Below are positions 1-6,934 of a stretch of DNA of 10,312 bases, one piece after another. A model generated the notes under the pieces. The model did not search any database. It saw nothing but the letters and a program-made list of their open reading frames with translations, and was not told the DNA's origin. The stretch is from positions 1 to 10,312 of the forward strand of contig JAEZKS010000247.1 of NCBI GenBank assembly GCA_023436075.1, read 5' to 3'. The stretch's first letter is position 1. Each line of letters begins with the position of its first letter. Both the position numbers and the translations under genes were made by a program. Source of the stretch: Methanobacteriota archaeon. Its GTDB lineage: Archaea > Halobacteriota > Methanocellia > Methanocellales > Methanocellaceae.

Positions 1-591
1 ATCAAGGAGAACCTGACCGACGACGAGCGCATGTACCTTGAGAAGTCACTCAACGGCGTGATCGGAAGCAACAAGCTCATCGATGACATCAAGCGGGTCC
101 GCATGATCCGGGGGGCTGGCGGAAAAGACATTGCACCGACCGACATTGGAAAGGCCCTGGCAGAAGACGTGCAGAAGGTGTTACAGTCGCACGAGGGACA
201 GAACGTCGTTATCAACTACGATGTGCAGGCTGGCAAAATGGCACTGTCAAACAGTCTGGTGCATGATGTCTTTCGCCACATCCTAGAGAACGCGATAAAG
301 TACGACAAACATCCGGATAAGGTGATCGGCGTCGACGTTAGCGAGTCCGCGGCCAGAGACGGCGATTTCATGACCGTGCACATTGCCGACCACGGGCCCG
401 GCATTCCAGACGCGCGGAAGCAGGTAATCTTCGAGCGCATGTCCGGAGGCTCGACACGAGGCGCGGGACTCGGGCTATCGATCGTGAAGCTGATTGTGGA
501 TAAGCTGGGCGGCCGCATCTGGGTCGAGGACCGGGTGCCCGGCGACCCGTCGAAGGGTAGCGTCTTCGTGGTGCAGTTACGCAAAGCGTGA
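1..591 (+). CDS. Sensor histidine kinase, C-terminal fragment (5' end outside window)
   Basis: The reading frame is open from base 1, so the gene begins upstream; the ATG at 31 is internal. The visible 196 residues carry the HATPase_c ATP-binding module of a histidine kinase: N box (HILENAIKYDKH), G1 box (DHGPGIP), F box (IFERM) and G2 box (GAGLGLSIVK), ending in the usual beta strand (GSVFVVQL). The phosphoacceptor His and any PAS or GAF sensor domains must lie to the left. The start of the fragment looks like the end of the dimerisation helices (SLNGVIGSNKLIDDIKRVRMI). No membrane segment is visible in this part, so location and signal are unknown. It is convergent with the glycosyltransferase gene, 86 bp away. 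The family call is secure; the specific role is not readable. Confidence 0.9.
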   Translation: MKENLTDDERMYLEKSLNGVIGSNKLIDDIKRVRMIRGAGGKDIAPTDIGKALAEDVQKVLQSHEGQNVVINYDVQAGKMALSNSLVHDVFRHILENAIKYDKHPDKVIGVDVSESAARDGDFMTVHIADHGPGIPDARKQVIFERMSGGSTRGAGLGLSIVKLIVDKLGGRIWVEDRVPGDPSKGSVFVVQLRKA

Positions 592-677
592 ATTCATACA
601 TACCATAAAACGGCTCGCGCGTTGCCTGGCTTTAGCAGGGAGCGCCTTAGCGGTACCGTTCCGGAAGACGTGAGATT

Positions 678-1760
678 TCAGAGGCTGGCCAGGAACGACC
701 GGATGCTATCCATGGACTCTTCCCAGGTAGGATGATCAAGATAGCTCTCGCGCGCAGCCAGGCTCATCCTCGCCAGACGTGACCGATCCTGTGCCATCCC
801 TGAGAGATGGTCTGCCAGCGCTGCGATATTGCCTGGCTGAACTAAAAAACCGTTGTGGCCGTGGGTAATGATCTCCCTGGCGGCCCCGGAGGAAGTGCCG
901 ACGGCGGGAAGGCCAAAGCACATTCCCTCGAGATAGACGATGCCGAAGCCTTCGTAAAATGACGGCATTGCGAGAACATGGCTGTCTCTCATGTAGCCTG
1001 ACAGCGCCAGATCATCAAGTACTCCGGTAAAGCGGACATTACTAAAAAGCCCCTTCCGCTTTACCTGCTGGCAAATGGCCCGGGTATACGGTGCATCTAT
1101 GTTATAATTGCCTATAACCGTCAGTTTCCACGATTGCGCTGGCACTTCTGTCAGTGCATCCAGCAGCGCGTGTAAGCCTTTTCGGGGAATCACGTTGCCC
1201 ACGAATAGCACACGAAGCGGGTGCTCCGCGGACCGTTGCCGGATTTCCTCAGCGCAGACCTGCAGGCGGAATCTATCGCCGCCCGGATAAGCGACGTGGC
1301 CCGGTGGCATTGACCGTCCCGCTTTTGCGAGGGTGCCCTCTACCTTCTGCCGGGTTTCCCTGCTGTTGAGGATGAATCCATCCACGCTCGAGAGGTAACG
1401 GCTTTCGATCTGGCGATACAGGCACTTTTGCCAGGCTGGATAATCTTCATCGCACCTGAGATGGTGGACGATGGACACGACCGGATAGTTTACCTGCCTA
1501 TGCAAGCGCCGGTTGAGTATGAACAGCGAAGGATGGTTAAGTTCGTCCTGGAGCAGCACATCCAGTCTGAGCCTGGCCAGCCGGCGCAGCAGTCCTGTGG
1601 AAAAATTGTCACTCAGATGGCGGAGATAGCTTCTCCACGGGATGGAAATGACCTCGACGCTGTCGCCCCGTTCCCGCAAATGTGCGACCAGCTTCCGATC
1701 GTACAGGTAGCCTCCGGAAAGCGTATCCAGGCTGCCGTAGATCACCAGGCCGACGCGCAT
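678..1760 (-). CDS. GT4-family (GT-B fold) glycosyltransferase
   Basis: A 360-residue protein of normal length for GT4 retaining glycosyltransferases, which move a sugar from a nucleotide sugar to an acceptor. The N-terminal Rossmann half starts MRVGLVIYGS and has the glycine-rich acceptor loop LSGGYLY (about 14-20). The C-terminal half has VLFVGNVIPRKGL (about 184-196, with the donor-phosphate Arg/Lys) and the EX7E motif E270/E278 in YEGFGIVYLEGM. The start is the ATG preceded by GGGGATAAA, a good Shine-Dalgarno at proper spacing. It lies 45 bp downstream of the pterin-synthase homologue on the same strand and is the last gene of the run. From context it may glycosylate the small molecule made by the upstream enzymes, but a lipid or polysaccharide acceptor is equally possible from sequence alone. 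No membrane helix is obvious. Confidence 0.9.
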   Translation of the reverse strand: MRVGLVIYGSLDTLSGGYLYDRKLVAHLRERGDSVEVISIPWRSYLRHLSDNFSTGLLRRLARLRLDVLLQDELNHPSLFILNRRLHRQVNYPVVSIVHHLRCDEDYPAWQKCLYRQIESRYLSSVDGFILNSRETRQKVEGTLAKAGRSMPPGHVAYPGGDRFRLQVCAEEIRQRSAEHPLRVLFVGNVIPRKGLHALLDALTEVPAQSWKLTVIGNYNIDAPYTRAICQQVKRKGLFSNVRFTGVLDDLALSGYMRDSHVLAMPSFYEGFGIVYLEGMCFGLPAVGTSSGAAREIITHGHNGFLVQPGNIAALADHLSGMAQDRSRLARMSLAARESYLDHPTWEESMDSIRSFLASL

Positions 1761-1805
1761 TTTATCCCCTTCTGATCAGGCATAAGATCGGAGACAAAGT
1801 CCGCT

Positions 1806-2192
1806 TCAGCTTCCCTGCCTCGCAAGCCTGTACGAAGCCCAGGCAATCTCATTTTCCCACAATTTTACCGTGACTGCACTAACGTTGGATGCGCTAATCC
1901 TGTCCGAGAGCATCCGGCAGATAATGGCCGCAAAATGCTCGATGCTCGGGTTCTTTCCTCTGAACTCAGGCAAATCATTGAGGGTCTGATCCTTGAAGTA
2001 GGACACCTGCGCATTGAGATGGGACTCGATCTCCACTATGTCGACCATGTAGCCATGCCGGTCCAGCCCCGTGCCTTCCAGCTGGAGCTCCACCTGGTAG
2101 TGGTGGGAGTGTTTCTTGTTCTCACTGCCCCAGTCGCCGCCGATCAGGTAGTGCTGGGCTACGAAATCTCGCTTGACGTTAACCGTATACAT
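1806..2192 (-). CDS. 6-pyruvoyltetrahydropterin synthase / QueD-like T-fold protein, atypical active site
   Basis: A 128-residue protein with the tunnelling-fold layout of PTPS/QueD enzymes, which normally convert dihydroneopterin triphosphate. The three zinc-ligand histidines are visible as H14 (FVAQHYL) and H28/H30 (HSHHY, where the family has HGHNY), and the pterin-anchoring Glu is in LWENEIAW (E113). The Cys expected between the first His and the HxH motif is missing (GGDWGSENKK), and the D-H-H segment of E. coli QueD aligns by eye with DQT (68-70), so the proton-relay His is also replaced. The only Cys is C92. I chose the ATG at 2192, because it starts the MYTVNVKRDF strand and follows GGAAGAGTGG. 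An upstream ATG at 2234 lacks a ribosome-binding site and would add 14 unlikely residues. It sits between the cyclohydrolase fusion and the glycosyltransferase, 45 bp from each. Confidence 0.85.
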   Translation of the reverse strand: MYTVNVKRDFVAQHYLIGGDWGSENKKHSHHYQVELQLEGTGLDRHGYMVDIVEIESHLNAQVSYFKDQTLNDLPEFRGKNPSIEHFAAIICRMLSDRISASNVSAVTVKLWENEIAWASYRLARQGS

Positions 2193-2237
2193 GTCCACTC
2201 TTCCTGTGCCGCCCGGATCGCATTTCCTGTGCATTAG

Positions 2238-3947
2238 CTAATAGGTGAGCAAAACCTGGATCGCTTCCGCCGGGCTCAGGTCCAGGAGCCGATATGCCTC
2301 GGCCGCCTTACGAATGGGAATGCGGTGTGTGACGAACCGCGAAGGTTTCAGCTGTCGTATCATATCCCAGGCTACGTCAAAGCGGCGTGTTTTAGTCCAG
2401 CGGCCCAGGAGCTCTGGCGCCACGGTGCTCACCTGGCTGCTGATCAGCCGTATGCGACTGCGGTGAAAACGCCCGCCGAGGTCCACGTTTGCACGTTTGC
2501 TCCCGTACCACGAGCCTATGATGATGCGGCCAGCGTACCCCGTCACCTGCAGCGCCTGGTCCAGGGCCACGGGCGATCCGGTGATCTCATATGTCAGGTC
2601 TGCACCGTCCGGTAATCGCCCTTGCAGTCTGTCATGTGTTTCCGGGCTGCCGGGGTCCAGGCACAAGTGTGCCCCTGCCTCGATCGAGGCCTGGCGGCGC
2701 GAAGGGTATTTGTCGAAGGCGATCAGGTCACCGACGGGGAACCGGGCGAGGAGGCCGGTGGTAAGCAGTCCGACGATGCCCTGTCCGAATACGGCCACCT
2801 TTTCCCCTATCAGCGGCGACCCGTCCATCGCGAAGTTCACCGCCGTCTCCACGTTGGGCAGGAATACGGCGTCTTCGGGCGTGACGTCGTCGGGCAGCGG
2901 CATCAGCGTTTCAGGCTCCGCTACAAAGAGGCTTTCGTGCGGGTGGAACGCCAGGACGAGGCGGCCCACCCATTCCTGGTCGACTTCTCTGCCAGCTTCG
3001 GTTACCCGGCCGACCGTCGCATAGCCGTATTTCAACGGGTATGCAAAGCTGCCCTGCAGGCCGGCAATGCTGGCATCGACAGACATCCCGTCAGGGAACT
3101 CTCCCCGATAGATCAGGGATTCCGTGCCGGGGCTGATGGCGGAGAGCAGCGTTTCGACCAGCACCTGCCGGGGCCCGACCTCCGGGACGGCTTCTTCCCG
3201 TACGGATACCTGTCGCCGTCCTGTGAAATACAGGGAAGCCCGGCTCGCCGGAGGCGTGCGGTCGGCTATCTCTCCGGTATCCGCATGTCCGATGGCCGGA
3301 GTGACAGGGCCTCCATTAGCCTGCATCATGGTCTTTAACTTCAGCATATGGTTCATGCGGGAGGCCTTGGTGAAGAGGTACTTTGCGTTGTGCTCGTTCA
3401 CCGTGGGCGGCAGCGGTAATCGGCAGGCTACGGGGATGCCCATCCGGTCGAGGCTCTCGATCTTTTTGGGGTTGTTAGTCAGCAGGCGCACTGAGCGAAC
3501 CCCCAGGTCCCGGAGAATGAGCGCAGCGACCGTATAATCGCGCTCGTCGGCCTGATGGCCCAGGAGCAGGTTGGCATCTACTGTATCATAGCCCTGGTCC
3601 TGCAGGTTGTAGGCCCGTAGTTTCTCCGCCAGGCCTATGCCCCGGCCTTCCTGGCGCAGGTAAATCAGCACGCCGCATCCGTCTCCGGCGATCTTCCGCA
3701 GTGCCCTGTCCAGTTGCTCGCCGCAGTCGCAGCGGCTTGATCCCAGTACCTCTCCGGTGAAACATTCCGAATGGATACGCACGAGCACGTCCTGTTTATT
3801 CCTCACGTCGCCCATCACCATGGCGATGTGCTCTTTCTCGTCTCCCGGGCAGGCGTACAGGTAAAGCTGGAACGTCCCGGCGATGGTGGGGATGCGAGCC
3901 GTGACCTTCCGTTCCAGTAAATCGTTCAATGGACTGGCTGCGTTCAC
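2238..3947 (-). CDS. ribA: GTP cyclohydrolase II (RibA) fused to BchC-like medium-chain dehydrogenase
   Basis: One uninterrupted frame of 569 residues from the proposed GTG start. Residues about 12-202 are a complete GTP cyclohydrolase II, which opens the imidazole ring of GTP. Visible are the zinc cysteines C62, C73 and C75 (SECFTGEVLGSSRCDCG), the QEGRGIGL loop, the active-site Tyr in LRAYNLQDQG, the Arg in DERDYT, and LLTNNPKKIESL. After a linker of about 35 residues, residues about 237-569 form a medium-chain dehydrogenase/reductase with AISPGTESLIYRG near its start and a nucleotide-binding GQGIVG (388-393). It lacks the catalytic-zinc Cys, as in BchC-like members. No RibB domain is present. 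The GTG start at 3947 follows GGTGAT with proper spacing; the frame is open up to 4196, but that part overlaps the methyltransferase and looks non-coding. The fusion implies both activities act on the same or successive intermediates. Confidence 0.9.
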   Translation of the reverse strand: MNAASPLNDLLERKVTARIPTIAGTFQLYLYACPGDEKEHIAMVMGDVRNKQDVLVRIHSECFTGEVLGSSRCDCGEQLDRALRKIAGDGCGVLIYLRQEGRGIGLAEKLRAYNLQDQGYDTVDANLLLGHQADERDYTVAALILRDLGVRSVRLLTNNPKKIESLDRMGIPVACRLPLPPTVNEHNAKYLFTKASRMNHMLKLKTMMQANGGPVTPAIGHADTGEIADRTPPASRASLYFTGRRQVSVREEAVPEVGPRQVLVETLLSAISPGTESLIYRGEFPDGMSVDASIAGLQGSFAYPLKYGYATVGRVTEAGREVDQEWVGRLVLAFHPHESLFVAEPETLMPLPDDVTPEDAVFLPNVETAVNFAMDGSPLIGEKVAVFGQGIVGLLTTGLLARFPVGDLIAFDKYPSRRQASIEAGAHLCLDPGSPETHDRLQGRLPDGADLTYEITGSPVALDQALQVTGYAGRIIIGSWYGSKRANVDLGGRFHRSRIRLISSQVSTVAPELLGRWTKTRRFDVAWDMIRQLKPSRFVTHRIPIRKAAEAYRLLDLSPAEAIQVLLTY

Positions 3948-3971
3948 TGTATCACCCGGGCAATCCTCGGC

Positions 3972-4016
3972 CCGATCAGTTGATCGGAAATGCTCGGACG
4001 TTAGCCCCGTATATGC
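3972..4016 (-). promoter_or_regulatory. Possible internal promoter and operator palindrome ahead of the RibA fusion
   Basis: Between the methyltransferase stop and the GTG start at 3947 lies CCGATCAGTTGATCGG (3972-3987), an inverted repeat with perfect 7-bp arms and a 2-bp spacer. About 25 bases further upstream on the minus strand is a weak TATA-like CATATAC (about 4010-4016). A start of transcription around 3985-3990 would place the palindrome on the start site, a common repressor position. The TATA match is poor, so the promoter part is tentative; the palindrome itself is plain in the sequence. Confidence 0.35.
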
Positions 4017-4075
4017 GATCGGTCTGCTCTCCGTGACTAATAACCTGTGTGCCGTAATCCGTTCCCGGTTTATGC

Positions 4076-5032
4076 TTACCCTGGCGTTTCTGGCGGTTTT
4101 GCACCAGAATGCCGGCTGGTGCCGATAAAGTCTAATTGATGGGCCAGGTAGACCAGTTGGCCCTGCTCGACCTGTCGGTGTCGCTCGGCCACCCACTTAT
4201 CGAGCTGCCCGGAGTCCAGCGCAGGGTCGCCCTTTAAGGCTTCATGTATCGTATGGATGATGAAATGCAGGAAATAGGCCTCGTCGCCGGTATAGCCACC
4301 GGGTCCCGGAAAAACAACCCAGTCGGACCCGCCTGCGGCTAGTATGCGGGCGTCGCAGGCGTCAAGGTGGGCGAAAAGATGCCGGCCGGCACGGCTGTCG
4401 CCCGAACATTTTCCGTTTATGATGCGTTCGTCCATCGAGCGATGGTACCGGCTTAAAATCCTGTCGTCGAGCTCCGGGTCGATGGCCGGCTCCATGGCCG
4501 TCACCCCGTCGAAATTGATCGAGAAATAGAACATGCCGCCGCAGTCCAGCAGATCGAGGATCAGGGGCAAGGTGGCAGGCACGTCGACCAGGTCTAAGAA
4601 TGCATTAGTGATTATCAGGTCGTAGCTTTCTTGCTCGCGTGCGACGAAGCTAAAAAAGTCTTCGTCCCGGAGGCAGACATCTATACGTTTCCCGGCTCCG
4701 TCCAGCAAACATCGTTGCTCTGGACGGACTGATAAATTAATCTCGTGTGCACGTGACCATTCCTTCAGCCTATTTAGTGCGTGGGTAATATTTTCCCTGT
4801 CTGCATCGATCGCGTCGTAGGTGGCATAGCTGAAAATGTCGTTTTCGATAAGGCGCTCGATCATGGTGCCGACGCCCGCTCCGATCTCCAGAATACGCAA
4901 TGGCCGATCGCATGACGATTCGGGCAGGTTATCGATTAGCGCCTGCCAGACATGCCTGTTAAGGGCCCTGTCATCGATGCTCTTTTTAGCTTCGAGGTAG
5001 CGTGTGAACGAAAAAACGCCAGGTATTGCCAA
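4076..5032 (-). CDS. Class I SAM-dependent methyltransferase (TTG start)
   Basis: A 318-residue protein with the SAM-binding motif I at LRILEIGAGVGTMIERL (45-61), the acidic residue ending strand 2 in YDAIDADRE (about 72-80), and the strand-4 stretch SYDLIITNAFLDLVDVPATL. The N-terminal FTRYLEAKKSIDDRALNRHVW precedes the core and looks like a lid or substrate helix. The C-terminal third (from about 200) is longer than a minimal methyltransferase. The start is TTG: the codons between it and the upstream in-frame TAA (about 5060) contain no ATG or GTG, and AGGAGA lies about 10 bases upstream. It is the first gene of the minus-strand run and is divergent from the second methyltransferase. The substrate is unknown; its position suggests methylation of the pathway's product or intermediate. 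Confidence 0.85.
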   Translation of the reverse strand: MAIPGVFSFTRYLEAKKSIDDRALNRHVWQALIDNLPESSCDRPLRILEIGAGVGTMIERLIENDIFSYATYDAIDADRENITHALNRLKEWSRAHEINLSVRPEQRCLLDGAGKRIDVCLRDEDFFSFVAREQESYDLIITNAFLDLVDVPATLPLILDLLDCGGMFYFSINFDGVTAMEPAIDPELDDRILSRYHRSMDERIINGKCSGDSRAGRHLFAHLDACDARILAAGGSDWVVFPGPGGYTGDEAYFLHFIIHTIHEALKGDPALDSGQLDKWVAERHRQVEQGQLVYLAHQLDFIGTSRHSGAKPPETPG

Positions 5033-5132
5033 CTTCCGAAATCTCCTGCCATCGCTTGTACTTTACTGTAATCATCTGCCTTCGCGACAATGAACCTGCG
5101 CCACGTAATTCACCCTTTTACCTGCCATGTTA

Positions 5133-5172
5133 CGGCAAATTTGCCGCACAATGGTGGTAATACGTTTATCAT
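5133..5172 (+). promoter_or_regulatory. Divergent intergenic region: 14-bp perfect palindrome and TATA-like box
   Basis: CGGCAAATTTGCCG at 5133-5146 is a perfect 14-bp palindrome, typical of a dimeric regulator site. TTTATCAT at 5165-5172 lies 29-36 bases ahead of the ATG at 5201, which fits an archaeal TATA box with a very short leader. The palindrome is just upstream of this box, an activator-like position. It also lies about 100 bp upstream of the TTG start of the opposite methyltransferase gene, so it could serve both directions. No convincing TATA box was seen for the minus-strand gene. Confidence 0.4.
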
Positions 5173-5200
5173 CCGGGTGTCCCAGAGACTGTTGGTAGCG

Positions 5201-5962
5201 ATGGATATCTTTTCGGAGATGGCAGGCGTATACGACATTATCGCAGGGGATTGTTCGCCGTACTACAACGCCCTGTTATCCGCCATCCGGGCTCGTTACC
5301 CCCGGCTTGAAGATGCCATTCTGGCGGACATCGGGGGCGGAACTGGCCTGTTTACCTTCCACATCTGCCATCGGGTAAAGAGCGTATTGCTCATGGACCC
5401 TTCGGACGCGATGTTGAGTGTCGCAAGAGAAAAATTCGACAGATACGCTTGCGACAACGTCAGACTGGCTCGAGGCAGACTTCCCGGTAGCGGCCTGGAT
5501 GCCGACAGCGTTGACATCGTTGTCCTGATCGGCACATTCCAGTACCTGTCAAGGGAAGAACATCCTGAGGCGCTGCGTGATATTTATCGATGCCTGAAGC
5601 CGGGCGGACTTGCTTTCGTAGACCTGGTGAACTATTTTGCCTTCATCGGGCAGCCTGTCGGACCGGAAATGAAAAGGTGGAAAGCCAAAAGCCTCAAAAT
5701 CATGCAGAAGACCAGTCACGAGGTACATCCATTACAGGAAGCGTGGATCGACAACTACCGGATAACTGTAGAAAATACCGTTGACGGCAGCCTGAAAGAG
5801 TTCGAGTCCCGGCACATGCTAAAAATGCTGTCGCCGACCGAGATGTGCTTATTGCTCCGAATGGCGGGGTTTTCCAGCGTAGAAGTGACGCATTGGCCGG
5901 ATGTAGTATGCGGGCCGGACGTGAAGATCTGGTGCTTTGCAAAAAAGCCCGATACCCTTTAA
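5201..5962 (+). CDS. Class I SAM-dependent methyltransferase
   Basis: A 253-residue protein of the UbiE/Methyltransf_11 type. Motif I is LADIGGGTGLFTFHIC (about 42-57), followed by LLMDPSDAML (end of strand 2 with the ribose-binding Asp), DIVVLIGTFQYL (strand 4), and CLKPGG before strand 5. I place the start at the ATG at 5201 (MDIFSEMAGVYD), because this is where family members begin and a TATA-like box lies about 30 bases upstream. The frame is open from an ATG at 5090, but those 37 extra residues look non-coding. No strong Shine-Dalgarno precedes 5201 (only TTGGTAGCG), so the message may be nearly leaderless. The gene diverges from the four-gene pterin-like run and could belong to the same pathway or be independent. 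The substrate is unknown. Confidence 0.85.
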   Translation: MDIFSEMAGVYDIIAGDCSPYYNALLSAIRARYPRLEDAILADIGGGTGLFTFHICHRVKSVLLMDPSDAMLSVAREKFDRYACDNVRLARGRLPGSGLDADSVDIVVLIGTFQYLSREEHPEALRDIYRCLKPGGLAFVDLVNYFAFIGQPVGPEMKRWKAKSLKIMQKTSHEVHPLQEAWIDNYRITVENTVDGSLKEFESRHMLKMLSPTEMCLLLRMAGFSSVEVTHWPDVVCGPDVKIWCFAKKPDTL

Positions 5963-6055
5963 GTCTCACCGCGCGAGCGGCTTCGCGTACGCGCGCGAAT
6001 ATAATGCTCGTTCTGCCATGATTTTGCCCTCATGGCCTTCGCATGGAAAATGCCC

Positions 6056-6230
6056 GTTATACTTTTTGTACAGGCTATAAGGCGTTTAACACAGAGTTCA
6101 CGGAGTCCGCGGAGTACACGAAGTTTTTTAGAAAACGGCAGACTTGAGCCTGTTTTAAAAGAACTTTGTGTACCCTGTTACCCCATGTACTCTGTGTTTA
6201 ATGCCTTATCAGCCTGCGCAAAAAGATACG
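6056..6230. repeat. Long imperfect palindrome (about 175 bp) with 9-nt phased GAG motifs
   Basis: The two halves of this stretch are near reverse complements. The outer part CGTTAT...CTTTTTGTACAGGCT pairs with AGCCTGCGCAAAAAG..ATACG. ATAAGGCGTTTAACACAGAG (from 6077) pairs with the stretch ending ATGCCTTAT at 6209. Pairing continues with few mismatches to a short loop near 6139-6148. The left arm carries AGAG, GGAG, GGAG and GAAG at 6093, 6102, 6111 and 6120, an exact 9-nt period. This resembles the dispersed CACAGAG/CACGGAG hairpin elements I recall from various prokaryotes, so a non-autonomous mobile hairpin is the best guess. It carries no gene. Confidence 0.7.
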
Positions 6231-6240
6231 AGAATGGCTA

Positions 6241-6271
6241 TAAAACTGCCGGGAGCGTCTCCTCCTGGCAG
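6241..6271 (-). terminator. Hairpin plus T-run terminator of the thymidylate synthase gene
   Basis: Reading the minus strand, CTGCCAGGAG and CTCCCGGCAG (6271-6262 and 6255-6246) form a 10-bp stem with one mismatch and a 6-nt loop, followed directly by TTTTAT. It starts about 10 bases past the stop codon at 6281. A U-run is the usual archaeal termination signal. Confidence 0.6.
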
Positions 6272-6280
6272 CATGGCGGC

Positions 6281-6916
6281 TTACTTGAGCGCTTGTTCTA
6301 CCGCCTGGAAATCGTCCTCGTAGATGTGAACGTTATCTCCGAAGCAGCGCAGTTTTCCGATCATGAAATCGGTAGGCCCGATGAGTTCGTCTTTCACCAG
6401 CTCCTGGAATGCCATCAGGTTAGCCTCGAACGCCTTGAACATGTCCCATGACCTGTAGTGAATGTGCACGTCGAGGCGGTTGTTCCTGTGGGGGAAGACC
6501 CAGATGCGCTGGAAGCAGGGCTGATCCTCGGGCTTGGAGCAGTCTACCTTCGGCATCCACGTGATCGCCTGGATGCGCTTTGACTCATAGCGCGATTTCT
6601 TGAGCTGCTCGGCCATCCACTTTAACTGGTCGAAGCCCTCGTAGTTGACCATCCGGTCAATGTAGGTGTACTCGAAGCCGTGCTTTCCCGCGGACTCACG
6701 CTTGAACTGCTGCTTGTAAAAGGCGATACGCTCCGGGCTGCAGAACGGGTCCTTCTTGTGCCAGGCCTGGACCGGGTTGTCGATCTCCAGTAGCATGCCG
6801 TTGACCATGCGTGCCTTGAGACCGTACTCAGTTTCCACGAGCTGGCCGTTCCTGTAGATCTGGCCGATTGTCCAGAACCATGCTTCGGAAATAGTGTCGA
6901 ATGTGCCGGAGATCAT
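6281..6916 (-). CDS. thyA: Archaeal-type thymidylate synthase
   Basis: A 211-residue protein of the short archaeal thymidylate synthase family, which methylates dUMP to dTMP. The catalytic Cys is C134 in QPCFQRIWV. The dUMP-phosphate Arg-Ser pair is in HYRSWD (R155-S156), the conserved Asn in FEANLMAFQ (N166), and the C-terminal nucleotide-binding stretch in GDNVHIYE (H197, Y199). It is shorter than bacterial ThyA (about 264 residues), as archaeal members are. In methanogen relatives the carbon donor is not settled and may be a methanopterin rather than a folate. The ATG follows GAGG at 8 nt spacing. A perfect inverted repeat lies 19-38 bases upstream of the start, and a hairpin terminator follows the stop. 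It appears to be a single-gene unit between two large palindromic regions. Confidence 0.87.
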   Translation of the reverse strand: MISGTFDTISEAWFWTIGQIYRNGQLVETEYGLKARMVNGMLLEIDNPVQAWHKKDPFCSPERIAFYKQQFKRESAGKHGFEYTYIDRMVNYEGFDQLKWMAEQLKKSRYESKRIQAITWMPKVDCSKPEDQPCFQRIWVFPHRNNRLDVHIHYRSWDMFKAFEANLMAFQELVKDELIGPTDFMIGKLRCFGDNVHIYEDDFQAVEQALK

Positions 6917-6934
6917 CGATTTTGCCTCGACCGG

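Larger units (their letters stand above)
5963..6280. other. Intergenic region between convergent genes
   Basis: This 318-bp stretch separates the plus-strand methyltransferase from the minus-strand thymidylate synthase. It starts with a GC-rich, self-complementary run (about 5970-5998, alternating CGCG) followed by AT-rich bases that may end methyltransferase transcription. It then holds a long imperfect palindrome and the thymidylate synthase terminator, listed separately. No credible coding frame was seen. Confidence 0.6.

Noticed and set aside
2622..3338. 238-codon plus-strand open frame
   Set aside because: It lies antisense to the RibA-dehydrogenase fusion, whose conserved motifs prove the minus-strand frame; the plus-strand protein has no recognisable motif.
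5090..5200. N-terminal extension of the second methyltransferase
   Set aside because: The 37 codons cover the palindrome and TATA-like box, and family members begin at the later Met.
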